From Pseudomonadota bacterium (GTDB lineage: Bacteria > Myxococcota_A > UBA796 > GCA-2862545), in contig JAGSGY010000001.1 of the NCBI GenBank assembly GCA_023954855.1, positions 186,001-250,000 of the forward strand: 64,000 bases of DNA, read 5' to 3'. Positions 26,055-35,461 of the stretch are shown here, piece by piece; the first letter of the stretch is position 1, and each line of letters begins with the position of its first letter. The translations under genes were made by a program, and so were the position numbers. Under the pieces are notes generated by a model, which made no database searches, was not told the DNA's origin, and was given only the letters and a program-made list of their open reading frames with translations.

Positions 26055-26972
26055 ATGAGTACTCACGACGCCATTCAACGACTCGCCGGTGACCTGCGCG
26101 AGGCAATGGCCCAGATCCAGGCCGAGCACCGCCGACTCGCGGATCGCCCCACGCTGACCGGAAGTGGCAGTCTGGGAGAAGCCACGGCACGCCGTGATCG
26201 CCTCGTCAGTGAGATTGGCCGCGTCGTTGCCGACGCCCTGCTCGCCAACGAGGCCATCCACTTCGAGGAGGTCGAGGGAGCCCCGGCAACCGCCGCCCCC
26301 GCCGTCGAGCCGGCGCGCTACACCACGCCCGCAGCGCCGGCCAGCGTCGGCACCCGGTACGTCGCACGGCGAGCCGCCACCCGTCGTCCCTTCGATGCCG
26401 TCGACCCCAAGGTCCTCGGCACCTTCATCGAGGAGCTCGGCGGCACCGACGACCTGGAGACCATCCAGGAGTTTGACCAGCGCTACCAGCGCCTGCGCTA
26501 CGCCGCCAGCCACCCGAACCGCTGGAGCGTGATGCCGCCCAAGGCGCAGCGCCACCTCATCGGCGCCACCGTCGCCCTGCTGCGGGATCTCCAGGAAGCC
26601 AACGAGGAGTTTGGCCGACCGCTACGCGAGCCCGAGATCGTCGGCTTGGTGTCGCGCCTGTCGCACTGGTCCAAAGAGCACCGCCCGGGCTGGGTCAACG
26701 GCATGGCCCGCGGCGCCGTCCCGGACGAGGGAGAGTGGCTCGCAGACGCACAGATGCACATCGCTGAGCTCGAAGCCCTCATGGGTCACGCAGACGCTGC
26801 GCCCGCCCCAACCCCGGCGCCGAGCTTTGAACCGACCCCCGCCACCGAAGAGCCCGGCGAAGGCGACCCCATCGAGCGCACCTGCCCCGCATGTGGGGCG
26901 ACTCCTGGAAACCGCTGCCAGACCGACTCCGGCCGCAAGCTCTACTCGTACCACCACAAAGAGCGGCGCTAG
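26055..26972 (+). CDS. Protein with C-terminal phage-type zinc finger, unknown function
   Basis: This 305-residue cytoplasmic protein has a helical N-terminus (IQRLAGDLREAMAQIQAEHR), an Ala/Pro-rich linker near residues 77-105, a helical middle domain (GTFIEELGGTDDLETIQEFD, then GATVALLRDLQEANEEFGRP), a second Pro-rich linker, and a C-terminal zinc finger CPACGATPGNRCQTDSGRK ending YHHKERR. The CPxCGAxxGxxC...SG...H..R finger is known from actinobacteria and their phages as a nucleic-acid-binding module. I do not recognise the rest. The ATG has GGAG ten bases upstream. The stop shares CTAG (26969-26972) with the convergent kinase gene. Confidence 0.6.
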   Translation: MSTHDAIQRLAGDLREAMAQIQAEHRRLADRPTLTGSGSLGEATARRDRLVSEIGRVVADALLANEAIHFEEVEGAPATAAPAVEPARYTTPAAPASVGTRYVARRAATRRPFDAVDPKVLGTFIEELGGTDDLETIQEFDQRYQRLRYAASHPNRWSVMPPKAQRHLIGATVALLRDLQEANEEFGRPLREPEIVGLVSRLSHWSKEHRPGWVNGMARGAVPDEGEWLADAQMHIAELEALMGHADAAPAPTPAPSFEPTPATEEPGEGDPIERTCPACGATPGNRCQTDSGRKLYSYHHKERR

Positions 26973-29380
26973 GCACCCTCGCCCATCATCAGCTTCACGA
27001 GATCCGTGAGCTGTGAGGCGCGGTACGGCTTCTGCAAGAACTCAGCCGGGCTCATGTCGCCGAGTCGAGCCGCGAGTTCCTGCTCATCGTAGCCGCTGGA
27101 GAGGATGACCCGAATGTCTGGGGTCACTGCCCGAATCGCCTCGAGCGCCTCCTTGCCATTCATTCGTGGCATCGTCATGTCGAGGACCACCAGACTGACG
27201 CGCTGCCGTTGCTCCTCGTAGATCTCGACACACTCCACGCCATCGCGTGCGCGGAGCACTTCGAAGCCGCGCCGTGACAGGACGGCCTCGATGAAGTCGA
27301 GTACCTCTGGCTCGTCGTCCGCGACCAGGATCGCCCCTTGGCTGGCCCACATGCCCGAGTCTTCGTCGTCGGGGGTGACGACCATCGCCTCGCCCTTTGC
27401 CGGCGGCAGGTACACCCGAACCATGGTGCCTTCGCCAGGTGAGGACTCCACGTTGAGACCTCCGCCGTGGCCCCTGACAATGCCGAGTGTCGCCGCGAGC
27501 CCTAGCCCTCGTCCCGTCGCCTTGGTCGTGTAGAACGGCTCGAACATGCGCCCGACCGTCTCGCCATCCATGCCATGGCCCGAGTCGGACACGCTCAGCT
27601 CGAAGTACTCGCCGACGCTCATCGACTCACTCGCCACCATCAGTCCTGCGATCGAGTCCGCGTCGAGCAGAACCTTTCGACCGCGCACCGTCAGCACGCC
27701 ACCGCCCGAGCCGAGCGACTCCGAGGCGTTGGTCAGCAGGTTCATCACCACCTGTCGAAGTTGGGAGGGGTCCCCGTCCACGTCGGGAAGCCCCTCGTCG
27801 AACTCCACCTTCAGCTCCGCCTTCTTGGAAATCGAGGCGTCGATGAGCTCGCTCACATCGCGGACCAGCTCTGGGACCTGAATACGCCCAATCTCGAAGC
27901 GCCCTCGACCCGAGTAGGCGAGCATCTGTCGGGTCAGGTCGGCGGCCCGTTGTGCGCTGCGTTCGATGCGTTGAACCAAGGCGCCAGCCGCGTCGTGGCC
28001 CTCGAGTTCGAGTCCCGCCAGGCTCGCGTTGCCGAGAATACCGACGAGCAAGTTGTTGAAATCGTGGGCAATGCCGCCAGCCAGCACACCGAGGCTCTCG
28101 AGCTTTTGGCCCTGGCGAATCTTGTCGTCCAAGACATGACGCTGTTGCTGCAGGCGCAATCGATCGCGGACGTCTCTGGCGACGATGACGATAATGCGTG
28201 GCTGACCGGGCTCATCCGCCAACACCGCTGCCGAAGCGCGCACGGGAATGGCGCCGTCCGCACCGCGAAGCTGGAGGTCCAGGTCACCGAAGTCCGATCC
28301 GGGTGCCGGGGTCATGCGACGGGTGAGCAGCATGTGCACCCGCGACGCCCCTTCAGCCGCAAGTCCGGCCTCGGCAGAATCGTCGAGGAAGTCCTGCAGA
28401 GGGCGCCCAAGGAGTTCGCCCTCGGCGATGCCAAGCAGCTGGCAGGCGGCTTCGTTCGCGCTGCGAATGCCTCGGCCTTCTTGCACTACGAGGAGCACGT
28501 CGGTCATGGAGTCGAGGACCCGTGCCATGAAGGCGCGAGCGCGAGAGACATCCGTCTCGACGGCGATAAACCGTTGCAAGGCGCCGAGTGGGCTTCGAAC
28601 GGGTGTGAGGTCCACAGAGACCCAGGTGACCGTTCCCAGGGCGCTCCGGTGAGGAAGCTCGACCGAAGCTTGGTGACCGCGTCTGAGCGCCTCCGACAGC
28701 AACTCAAGCGCATCTTCGGAAGCATCCGGCCCATGAAGCAGCTCCACCAACCGTCTGCCGCGAAGGTCAGGCGCAGGTTCGCCCGCCAGCTTCACAAAAC
28801 TCGCGTTTACCCACTCGATTCGCCCCTTCGTATCGAGCAGCGCGACCCCGTTGTGGACGCGGCTGGCCACAAGTGAGAGCTCGCCGACCTCGTGCGCCGT
28901 GCGGTCGGCGTAGTAGCCATGAACCAACACCACCGCGCTGGCAACCCCCAGGCAGGTGAGGATGACGCTTGCATCGATGCCGTGGGTCTCCACTACGAGG
29001 AAGCTCGCCGCCGTCCCGACCAGGGTGCCGAGCAGAAACACCACCCGCGCCACCAAGCTCGGGATGATCAGCCCCACCGTGATCGCCGACAACAACAGCA
29101 GCAGCGATGAGTTCGGATCGAGCTCACGGGTGACGGTCAGCCAGAGAATGAAGGCGCCCGTCGTGAAGCAAGCCCCTGTGAACAGCACCGCCCCGCGCGC
29201 TTGGCCCCAGGAGGTACGCATCAGGGAGGCGCAGATAAGGAACACCAGCCCAAGGCCAACCCGCGGAATCCCGAAGCCAGCCCCACCTGCATCCACAAGG
29301 TGAATCGGCAGGAGCGAGAGAGCTCCAACCACAAGAAGGCCTTGCCAGGCGGCCACACGACGCTGGTCTCGTCCATCCAT
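26969..29380 (-). CDS. Hybrid sensor histidine kinase with PAS domains and C-terminal receiver
   Basis: This protein of about 803 residues has six or so membrane helices in residues 10-170. Two PAS-like domains follow ([20 protein letters not shown] and [20 protein letters not shown] regions). Then comes a HisKA domain with the phosphoacceptor in [17 protein letters not shown], an HATPase domain ([13 protein letters not shown]-box, [11 protein letters not shown]1, [14 protein letters not shown]2), and a receiver domain ([25 protein letters not shown] with the phosphoacceptor Asp, [19 protein letters not shown]). The H-box type is common in CckA-like kinases. No partner regulator gene is adjacent. 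The ATG at 29380 is preceded by AAGG. Confidence 0.9.
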   Translation of the reverse strand: MDGRDQRRVAAWQGLLVVGALSLLPIHLVDAGGAGFGIPRVGLGLVFLICASLMRTSWGQARGAVLFTGACFTTGAFILWLTVTRELDPNSSLLLLLSAITVGLIIPSLVARVVFLLGTLVGTAASFLVVETHGIDASVILTCLGVASAVVLVHGYYADRTAHEVGELSLVASRVHNGVALLDTKGRIEWVNASFVKLAGEPAPDLRGRRLVELLHGPDASEDALELLSEALRRGHQASVELPHRSALGTVTWVSVDLTPVRSPLGALQRFIAVETDVSRARAFMARVLDSMTDVLLVVQEGRGIRSANEAACQLLGIAEGELLGRPLQDFLDDSAEAGLAAEGASRVHMLLTRRMTPAPGSDFGDLDLQLRGADGAIPVRASAAVLADEPGQPRIIVIVARDVRDRLRLQQQRHVLDDKIRQGQKLESLGVLAGGIAHDFNNLLVGILGNASLAGLELEGHDAAGALVQRIERSAQRAADLTRQMLAYSGRGRFEIGRIQVPELVRDVSELIDASISKKAELKVEFDEGLPDVDGDPSQLRQVVMNLLTNASESLGSGGGVLTVRGRKVLLDADSIAGLMVASESMSVGEYFELSVSDSGHGMDGETVGRMFEPFYTTKATGRGLGLAATLGIVRGHGGGLNVESSPGEGTMVRVYLPPAKGEAMVVTPDDEDSGMWASQGAILVADDEPEVLDFIEAVLSRRGFEVLRARDGVECVEIYEEQRQRVSLVVLDMTMPRMNGKEALEAIRAVTPDIRVILSSGYDEQELAARLGDMSPAEFLQKPYRASQLTDLVKLMMGEGA

Positions 29381-29438
29381 GCACAAACCTTACCCAAGGT
29401 GGGTGTCACTTTGGTACGCCGATGGCTACCTTCGGCCC

Positions 29439-30890
29439 ATGCAAACCTTCGAACCCAGCATCCTGTCCCTCCTCCCCGCCGCCGTCGCGATCGGGTTGGC
29501 CTTCGCCACAAGGCGCGTTCTCCCCGCTCTGTTCCTGGCGATCATCAGCGGTGGAGTCGCACTGTGGCTTGAAACAGGAGACATCGCCAAGCTCGACTTC
29601 ATCACCGGCTTCATGCTTCCAGCGCTCGGCACCGAGAAATTCGCGGGCATCCTGCTCATCTACCTCTGGTGCATCGGAGGCTTGACTGGAATCTGGGAAA
29701 AGACTGGTGGTGCCTTACACTTCGCCGAAGTGGTGGGCGGGCGCTGGGTCCGCGGGCCCCGGTCTGCGCTCTCTTTTGCCTGGCTGATGGGCTGCGTGTT
29801 CCACCAAGGCGGCACCGTGAGTACCGTCCTCGCCGGAACCACCGTGAAGCCTGTGGCCGATGCACACCGCGTTAGCCACGAGGAGCTCGCCTATGTCGTG
29901 GACTCCACGGCGTCTCCGGTCGCTACGGTACTTCCGTTCAATGCTTGGCCTGCCTACGTGGCGAGCCTGGTGGTCGGCACCGTCCCCCTCCTGGCGAGTA
30001 CTGAGGACGCGACCCTCTTCTTCTTCAGCAGCCTGCCCTACAACTTCTACGCCTGGTTTGCGGTGCTCGGCACGTTGCTGTTCTCGTTGGGCCTGCTTCC
30101 CGCCTTCGGCTCGATGGCTGCGGCACGCACCCGAGCCCGGGAGACCGGCGCTCTCGACTCGCCCCATGCCGAACCGATGCTCGTGTCCACCTCCCCGGCC
30201 CTCGACCCGAAGGACGACCGGCTGGCGGGGTACACCCCGAGCCTTGCCGACTTCCTGATCCCCATCGGCACACTCCTCGGCCTCGCCGTCATTCCCTACG
30301 TGGTCGGCTCCCTCACCGGTACACCCCACAACTGGATCAACCAGGCCTTCGCCGCCTCTGTGATGTCGGCCATGGCCGTCGCCCTGATTCGCGGCATGCC
30401 CTTGGGTGAAGTCATCGACGGCTTCGTGAGTGGCTGCAGCGCCATGACCATCGGCGCAATTGTGCTTGGACTCGCCGTGACCCTTGGCGAAGTCAGCACC
30501 CAGCTGCACACCTCGGTCTACCTCGTCGGTCAGTTTGCTGATGCCCTGCCCTACGTGGCCCTGCCTGCGGTGTTGTCGCTGCTGTGCATGGGCATCGCCT
30601 TCTCGACGGGTACGAGCTGGGGTACCTACGCAGTCGTGTTTCCGGTAGCCATGCCATTCGCCTGGGCGCTGCAGCCCGATCCTGTCTACCTCCAGGTCTG
30701 CTTTGGCGCGGTGCTCGGCGGGGCGGTCTTCGGAGACCAGTGTTCTCCGATTTCGGACACGACCATCCTCTCGGCGATGTTCACCGGCTCCGACCTCATG
30801 GATCACGTACGCACGCAGCTCCCACTCGCGCTCGGCGCCGCAACCCTGGGAATGCTGGCGAGCACCGGGGCAGTCCTTCTTCTGGTCTAG
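29439..30890 (+). CDS. nhaC: NhaC-family Na+/H+ antiporter
   Basis: This 483-residue membrane protein has about eleven helices. Characteristic segments are WCIGGLTGIWEKTGG, FHQGGTVSTVLAGTTVKPVA, DSTASPVATVLPFNAWPAYV, GIAFSTGTSWGTYAVVFP, and GGAVFGDQCSPISDTTILSA. The last two are signature regions of NhaC and related secondary transporters, which also include amino-acid/H+ exchangers such as malate-lactate and tyrosine types, so the ion specificity is not certain. Its start is 58 bp from the divergent kinase gene; shared regulation is possible but not shown. Confidence 0.85.
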   Translation: MQTFEPSILSLLPAAVAIGLAFATRRVLPALFLAIISGGVALWLETGDIAKLDFITGFMLPALGTEKFAGILLIYLWCIGGLTGIWEKTGGALHFAEVVGGRWVRGPRSALSFAWLMGCVFHQGGTVSTVLAGTTVKPVADAHRVSHEELAYVVDSTASPVATVLPFNAWPAYVASLVVGTVPLLASTEDATLFFFSSLPYNFYAWFAVLGTLLFSLGLLPAFGSMAAARTRARETGALDSPHAEPMLVSTSPALDPKDDRLAGYTPSLADFLIPIGTLLGLAVIPYVVGSLTGTPHNWINQAFAASVMSAMAVALIRGMPLGEVIDGFVSGCSAMTIGAIVLGLAVTLGEVSTQLHTSVYLVGQFADALPYVALPAVLSLLCMGIAFSTGTSWGTYAVVFPVAMPFAWALQPDPVYLQVCFGAVLGGAVFGDQCSPISDTTILSAMFTGSDLMDHVRTQLPLALGAATLGMLASTGAVLLLV

Positions 30891-31008
30891 AGGAACAAGC
30901 TGCATTGTCCGCGGGTTGTAGGTTCCTCGTCCTAGACTTGACGGGTGAATCCCGGCCGACCACCATGACTGCTCGAACGGAGCCCGCTCCGTCACTCGGA
31001 GGTACCTC

Positions 31009-31464
31009 TTGACGCTACTCACCCTCGCCGTACTGCTTGGCGCGCCCGCTCACGCGGAGCCGCCCGCCGCAGCCACTCGCACCGTCACCTTGCCCACGGG
31101 CAAGTCCATCGACGCCAAGGTCGTCACCCCCGAGGAAGGAAGCCTCGAGGCGCGCACGGTCGCCGCGATGAAGCTAGTCGAGTCCGGTGATCTCGACGGC
31201 TGGATCGCCAAGTACTGCGGCCCCACCCTCTGCGAAGGTCCCGAGGCGATCACCAGCGTGAAGCGCCTGAACCTCGGCACCGCACAGCGCACGGCTTCGG
31301 CCTGCCACGACGGCGACAACCTCGTCGTCACACGGGTCAAGGGCGATCGCGCAACCGACGACGCCGTCACGCTCTACACCTGGTGCGGCGACGGCCGCAT
31401 GCCCGCGCCCGTGACCTGGGAGCGCGTCGGCGACGACTGGAAGATCCGCTCGTTCAGCTGGTAG
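31009..31464 (+). CDS. Small exported protein of unknown function
   Basis: This 151-residue protein has a signal peptide (MTLLTLAVLLGAPAHAEPP). I chose the TTG at 31009 because GGAGG at 30998-31002 sits six bases upstream. The mature protein has four cysteines in pairs (YCGPTLC, ACHDG, YTWCGDG) and ends VTWERVGDDWKIRSFSW, which suggests an NTF2-like or SnoaL-like small domain. No neighbour gives a functional clue. It overlaps the small minus-strand gene at 31454 by 11 bp at its 3' end. Confidence 0.6.
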   Translation: MTLLTLAVLLGAPAHAEPPAAATRTVTLPTGKSIDAKVVTPEEGSLEARTVAAMKLVESGDLDGWIAKYCGPTLCEGPEAITSVKRLNLGTAQRTASACHDGDNLVVTRVKGDRATDDAVTLYTWCGDGRMPAPVTWERVGDDWKIRSFSW

Positions 31465-31672
31465 CGCGTACCCGCTCTACTTCGACCCCACCCGCGCCAG
31501 TCATCCCAAAGCCATGGGAGGCGGCGCGTGTTCCCGTGACCTCGACGCGCTTGCCGTCGAGGTTCGCTGCGATCTGCCCAGCGAGCTGGAGCTTCTCGCC
31601 GGCATCGGTGTGAAGGATCCAGGTTCCGGACCCGAGGTCTCGGAACTCAAGGCGTCCAGTAAAGCGGCTCAT
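31454..31672 (-). CDS. Small OB-like protein coupled to the subtilase gene
   Basis: This 72-residue protein has the pattern FTGRLEFRDLGSGTWILHTD, LQLAGQIAANLDGKRVEVTG, a five-strand beta arrangement like a small OB fold. No signal peptide is visible. Its ATG overlaps the stop of the subtilase gene (ATGA at 31669-31672), so its translation is probably coupled. It may bind or inhibit the protease, but that is only inferred from position. Confidence 0.6.
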   Translation of the reverse strand: MSRFTGRLEFRDLGSGTWILHTDAGEKLQLAGQIAANLDGKRVEVTGTRAASHGFGMTGAGGVEVERVRATS

Positions 31673-33381
31673 CGGCGGTCCCCAGTCTCGAGTTTCTCGG
31701 CGCCCGCCAACGCGAGCGCAAGTCCGAGGCACAGCACCCCGTTGCCCGCCAACCAGATGCCCTCGAGCGACGAGGGCATCCACGACGGGCTGAGCGCCCC
31801 AGTGGCTGCGGCATGCATCAGATGGGCCCCCACCCCGGCGGTGAAGCCGAGAGCAGCCGCCCGCGTGCCCTTGAAGGCTCCCGCGGTGAAGGCCACGCCA
31901 AACGGGACGAGCGCCGACAACCAGAGCGGGAAGCTTGACCAGCCCGGGCCGAGCAAGACATTGGGCCATGCGAGGAAGGGCTGCGAGATCAGGTCGCCCG
32001 CGAGCCCGAGAAAGGCCAGCCGCGGCAGGAAGAAAAGACCACCCGCAGCCACCGCTCCAGTCAGGGCTGCGACCCGAGTGAAGCCCGCCGAAGAACGCGA
32101 CAGATTCGCGATCAGGGCCGCCATGAGCCCGCCGAGCAAGAAGCCGAGTCCGCTCCGTGATGGCCCCGCCTTGCCCAAGGCCGCGACAAGATCGAGCTGG
32201 CCGTGGCCGAACTTCTCGTTCCAGCCCTCGCCATTTGCCGTGTTCATAAGCGTCTGCTCGACGCAGTCGGCGTCGCAGTTGCCCGTCGAGAGAAGGATCG
32301 CAGCAGCGCCTGCGACGTGAGGCGTCGCCATCGAAGTGCCCTGGAACTCCTTGTAGGCATGGCCGGAGCCATCGATGGTGTCCTGGAGAACACCGCCGCC
32401 AGACTTGCGCTTATCGCCGCCCGGAGCCGAAATGTCGACGCCCTTACCGAAGGAAGAGTACGGTGCGATCGTCCCATCCGGGCCCGTCGCGCCGACGCCG
32501 ATGGTCTCTTTCAGCGCACCTGGGTAGCTGACCCCGCGGCGTCCGCTATTGCCCGCAGCGGCCACCACCACCACGCCCTGCTCGCGCGCCTTGCGCACCG
32601 CGTTGTGGATGATCTTTGAGTACCCCCCGCCAAGCGAGAGGTTGATGACGTCGGCACCTTCATCTACGGCGTAATCGATGCCAGCAGCGATCCACGGGCT
32701 CATGCCAGAGCCCCACTTCGAGAGCACCTTTACCGGCAAGATCGTCGCTTCAGGCGCCACCCCCGCGGCACCCACCCCGTTGTCCGTGGTCTGCGCAATC
32801 GTGCCCGCTACGTGGGTGCCGTGGCCGTTTCCGTCCACTGGACTCTTCTCGCCTACGACGAAGCTCGCGCCCTCGAGGACCTTCGTGCCCTTCAAGTCCT
32901 CGACCACGGCCACGCCAGTGTCGATCACGGCCACGGTCACGCCCTTTCCGCGGGGTGTCGTCTGCCAACCTTCCGGCGCACCCATGGCGCGAAGGTGCCA
33001 CTGCCGTTCGTAGAGCGGGTCGTTTGGAAAGCCCGCACCCACGTCGTCGCTGAGCGGCTGCACGGAGAGCGCCTCGGTCGGCAGCGAAAACTCCATGCTC
33101 GCCTCGACGACTTCGACATCGGGATGCCCCTCGAGGAGTGCAGCGGCTGCGGCCAGATCCGGGACGGTAGCCACGGCGAGCGCCTCATCCTCGGCGAGCG
33201 GGTGCACCCACTCGAGCGATGCGCCAATCAAGGCCCCGACGGCATCGCGCTGGGCCACGGAAGCCCCGTCGACCAGGTCGACCACCAGCGTTCCAGGGGC
33301 GCTCTGGGTCGCCTCCACCTGCGGAACGGGAAGCTCACGCGTCTCCGACGCCGGCCGAAAGGCATACACGCCGGCGGCCAA
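31669..33381 (-). CDS. Membrane-anchored subtilisin-like serine protease (S8)
   Basis: With the TTG at 33381 this is 570 residues. A pro-domain-like N-terminus (LVVDLVDGASVAQRDAVGAL, then HPDVEVVEASMEFSL) precedes the S8 domain with the triad Asp in VAVIDTGVAV, His in NGHGTHVAGTI, and Ser in FQGTSMATPHVAGAA. NLSLGG and AAAGNSGRRG are also present. The last ~160 residues hold about five membrane helices, so the protease is probably displayed from the inner membrane. The TTG start cuts into a hydrophobic segment. In-frame codons back to an ATC at 33420, four bases after GAGGAGG, would complete a normal signal sequence (ARATQTVAALALLAAGVYA). Confidence 0.85.
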   Translation of the reverse strand: MAAGVYAFRPASETRELPVPQVEATQSAPGTLVVDLVDGASVAQRDAVGALIGASLEWVHPLAEDEALAVATVPDLAAAAALLEGHPDVEVVEASMEFSLPTEALSVQPLSDDVGAGFPNDPLYERQWHLRAMGAPEGWQTTPRGKGVTVAVIDTGVAVVEDLKGTKVLEGASFVVGEKSPVDGNGHGTHVAGTIAQTTDNGVGAAGVAPEATILPVKVLSKWGSGMSPWIAAGIDYAVDEGADVINLSLGGGYSKIIHNAVRKAREQGVVVVAAAGNSGRRGVSYPGALKETIGVGATGPDGTIAPYSSFGKGVDISAPGGDKRKSGGGVLQDTIDGSGHAYKEFQGTSMATPHVAGAAAILLSTGNCDADCVEQTLMNTANGEGWNEKFGHGQLDLVAALGKAGPSRSGLGFLLGGLMAALIANLSRSSAGFTRVAALTGAVAAGGLFFLPRLAFLGLAGDLISQPFLAWPNVLLGPGWSSFPLWLSALVPFGVAFTAGAFKGTRAAALGFTAGVGAHLMHAAATGALSPSWMPSSLEGIWLAGNGVLCLGLALALAGAEKLETGDRR

Positions 33382-33556
33382 CAGGGCGAGTGCGGCTACG
33401 GTCTGTGTGGCACGTGCGATGTGTCCTCCTCGGGGTAGTCTGCCCTAGCAACCGGTCATCCACCACGGCGAGCGACTGGGCGCAGCACCGTAGTGACGGC
33501 TGTCGTAGAGCATACGCGCTATGACACCCTTTCATTTCCTTGGTTCCGGAGACGCC

Positions 33557-34693
33557 ATGCGGCAAGGACAAACCTACGCTTTCGCCAAAGCCCTTGGGCA
33601 GAGCGCCCTCGCCGGCGCCCTCTTTGCCTCTGCACCGGCCCTGGCTCAGGAACGCGTCGTCGCCCCGACCGGAAACTACGTGGCCCTGGTCATCGGCATC
33701 TCAAGCTACGCCAACCTCCCCGATGAGGTCGAGCTCGACTACGCCCGCGCCGACGCGGCGAAGGTCGCCGACTCCCTTCGAAACGACGCCGACTTCACCC
33801 ACGTCTTCCAGCTCGGCGACGGTGAGGCGACGCGCGACGGCATTCTCGCAGCCATGCGCGACCAAGCCGGCCCATTGGTCGGCCCGCAGGACGTGTTCGT
33901 TCTCTATTTCGCGGGCCACGGCCTGGGTGCTGACCTCGGCCTGCCTACCTTCTTCGCGCACGATTCGACCCTGCAGAATGGCCAGGAAGACGGTCTCGAG
34001 CTCGCCACCTTCGCACGCGAAGTCGAGGCCACGGTGCCCGCCGGCACCACGCTGATCGTGACCGACGCGATTCACCCCCAGACGCTCGAGGGCTTCGCCT
34101 TCTTCGGCCCGGCCGCCGGTGAGTGGCCGAAGATGGGTCGCAACACCATGGTCGTCAGCGCTAGCCAGTCCCGCACGCCAGGAAAGGACGGCGCCTTCGG
34201 CACCACGTTCGGTGAGGCCATCGGCGGACAGGCAGACACCAATCGCGACACCATGGTCACGGCTTCCGAGCTGATCGCATACCTCGTGACCGAGATGGCG
34301 CCCGACGGACAGATTCCCGTCGCAGCCGGCGACTTCTCTGGAAACATGGTCGTCTCCCGCGGGGTCACGCCCCCGGCCGAAGAGGTTGTGGCCGTCGCTG
34401 CAGGAACCGCCACCGGGCCCGCAAAGCCCACCTTCGATGCCCCAAGTCGCGAGATTCGCTCTGCGAAGTTTATATGGGAAGAAGGCGCCGGACAGCGGGT
34501 GACCTGCGAAGGCCAGCAGCCCGAACAATGCGAGCCATCCTGCTATGCGCGTCGCTTTCCCTCTGGCGCTTGCAAGCTCGACGCTGTGGTCGATGGCGTG
34601 CAGATGTCAGGCTGGGTCGTGATCACAGAAGAGGGCCGCTACGACTGCGGGAGCCGCGGTCCCGAGCTCAAGTGCGAGGCGTCTCGCCGCTAG
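33557..34693 (+). CDS. Secreted caspase-fold protein lacking the catalytic cysteine
   Basis: This 378-residue protein has a signal peptide (MRQGQTYAFAKALGQSALAG, cleavage near ALAQE). The caspase-like (C14) fold is seen in NYVALVIGISSYANLPDEVE, ADAAKVADSL, and VLYFAGHGLGADLG with the catalytic His121. The position of the nucleophile, normally DACHSG, reads TDAIHPQ with Ile172, so it is probably not a peptidase. A DTNRDTMVTASEL EF-hand-like loop and AYLV follow. The C-terminal ~60 residues carry six cysteines (CEGQQPEQCEPSCYAR, then ACKL, YDCGS, KCEAS). I chose the ATG at 33557 (GGAGA five bases before) over 33521. It is divergent from the subtilase. Confidence 0.8.
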   Translation: MRQGQTYAFAKALGQSALAGALFASAPALAQERVVAPTGNYVALVIGISSYANLPDEVELDYARADAAKVADSLRNDADFTHVFQLGDGEATRDGILAAMRDQAGPLVGPQDVFVLYFAGHGLGADLGLPTFFAHDSTLQNGQEDGLELATFAREVEATVPAGTTLIVTDAIHPQTLEGFAFFGPAAGEWPKMGRNTMVVSASQSRTPGKDGAFGTTFGEAIGGQADTNRDTMVTASELIAYLVTEMAPDGQIPVAAGDFSGNMVVSRGVTPPAEEVVAVAAGTATGPAKPTFDAPSREIRSAKFIWEEGAGQRVTCEGQQPEQCEPSCYARRFPSGACKLDAVVDGVQMSGWVVITEEGRYDCGSRGPELKCEASRR

Positions 34694-35394
34694 CTGGCGG
34701 GCAGCCGGTACACACTGAACAGGGCACCCGCCCACTCGAGCGGATGCCGAGCGACCGTGCCCCGCACCGTCAGTAGATTGCGGACCTCGTAGGAATAGTC
34801 GAGGGTATCGAGAGTCGTCTCGCCTCCTGAGTCGACCTCAACAGACACCTCGTCCATCGAGAACTCGAGGGTCTGAAAGGCCTCTTCGTCTAGGCATACG
34901 AGCTGGTCCGCCCCCGAGACCACGCGCAGAGGCTCGAGCAGGGCATCGTCCAGGCCGTCCACATTCACCGCAAACAGCAGCCCGTCTGCATCGGTCACCG
35001 CCAGTTCAAACTCGCCGCGGGTGGTGTTCAGCCCCTTGAAGGCCACGCGCACGCTTCGGCCATCCCCGGGGAGTTCGGCGAGCTGCGGACCACCATTCAC
35101 GCAGATGTCGATCTCGACCCGCTCCCCAGCCGTGGTGTCGATCGCCAGCCCGCCCGGGCAGGAGCCGAGAAGCGGACTCTCGAGCGTTCCTTCGTACACG
35201 GCCTCCACGAGCTCATTGGCTCCCCCTTGGAAGTCGTGAATCGCAACGTCATCGACCAGCACGACGGCCTGCGGCCAGTGGGCGAGGTCGGTCGCACCCA
35301 GACACGGGTCAACCTCGACGGGCTCTGTGTCCTGTGAGTCGTCGGTACTGGGTGTTCCACACCCGGCCAGGGTCAGCGCGAACAGTAGACGCAT
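34690..35394 (-). CDS. Lipoprotein of unknown function
   Basis: This 234-residue protein has a lipoprotein signal (MRLLFALTLAGC, lipid on Cys12) and a short Asp/Ser/Thr linker (TPSTDDSQDTEP). The mature part is beta-rich with four cysteines (DPCLG, GSCPGG, DICVNGG, LVCLDEE). No family recognised. AAGG lies eight bases before the ATG at 35394. It is divergent from the thiolase gene, and its stop shares CTAG (34690-34693) with the caspase-fold gene. Confidence 0.65.
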   Translation of the reverse strand: MRLLFALTLAGCGTPSTDDSQDTEPVEVDPCLGATDLAHWPQAVVLVDDVAIHDFQGGANELVEAVYEGTLESPLLGSCPGGLAIDTTAGERVEIDICVNGGPQLAELPGDGRSVRVAFKGLNTTRGEFELAVTDADGLLFAVNVDGLDDALLEPLRVVSGADQLVCLDEEAFQTLEFSMDEVSVEVDSGGETTLDTLDYSYEVRNLLTVRGTVARHPLEWAGALFSVYRLPAS

Positions 35395-35461
35395 GGAGCG
35401 ATCCTTGGAGTCAGACGCGTTATGCCCGTCCCCTTTCCTCTGCGCCACTCTGGAGCACCGC

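Noticed and set aside
30890-30928. GAGGAAC...GTTCCTC inverted repeat after nhaC as a terminator
   Set aside because: The stem is seven pairs with a loop of about 25 bases and no T-tract follows.
33408-33424. TGGCACG as a second sigma-54 promoter
   Set aside because: There is no TTGC element at the -12 position, and the site lies within the putative signal-sequence codons of the subtilase.
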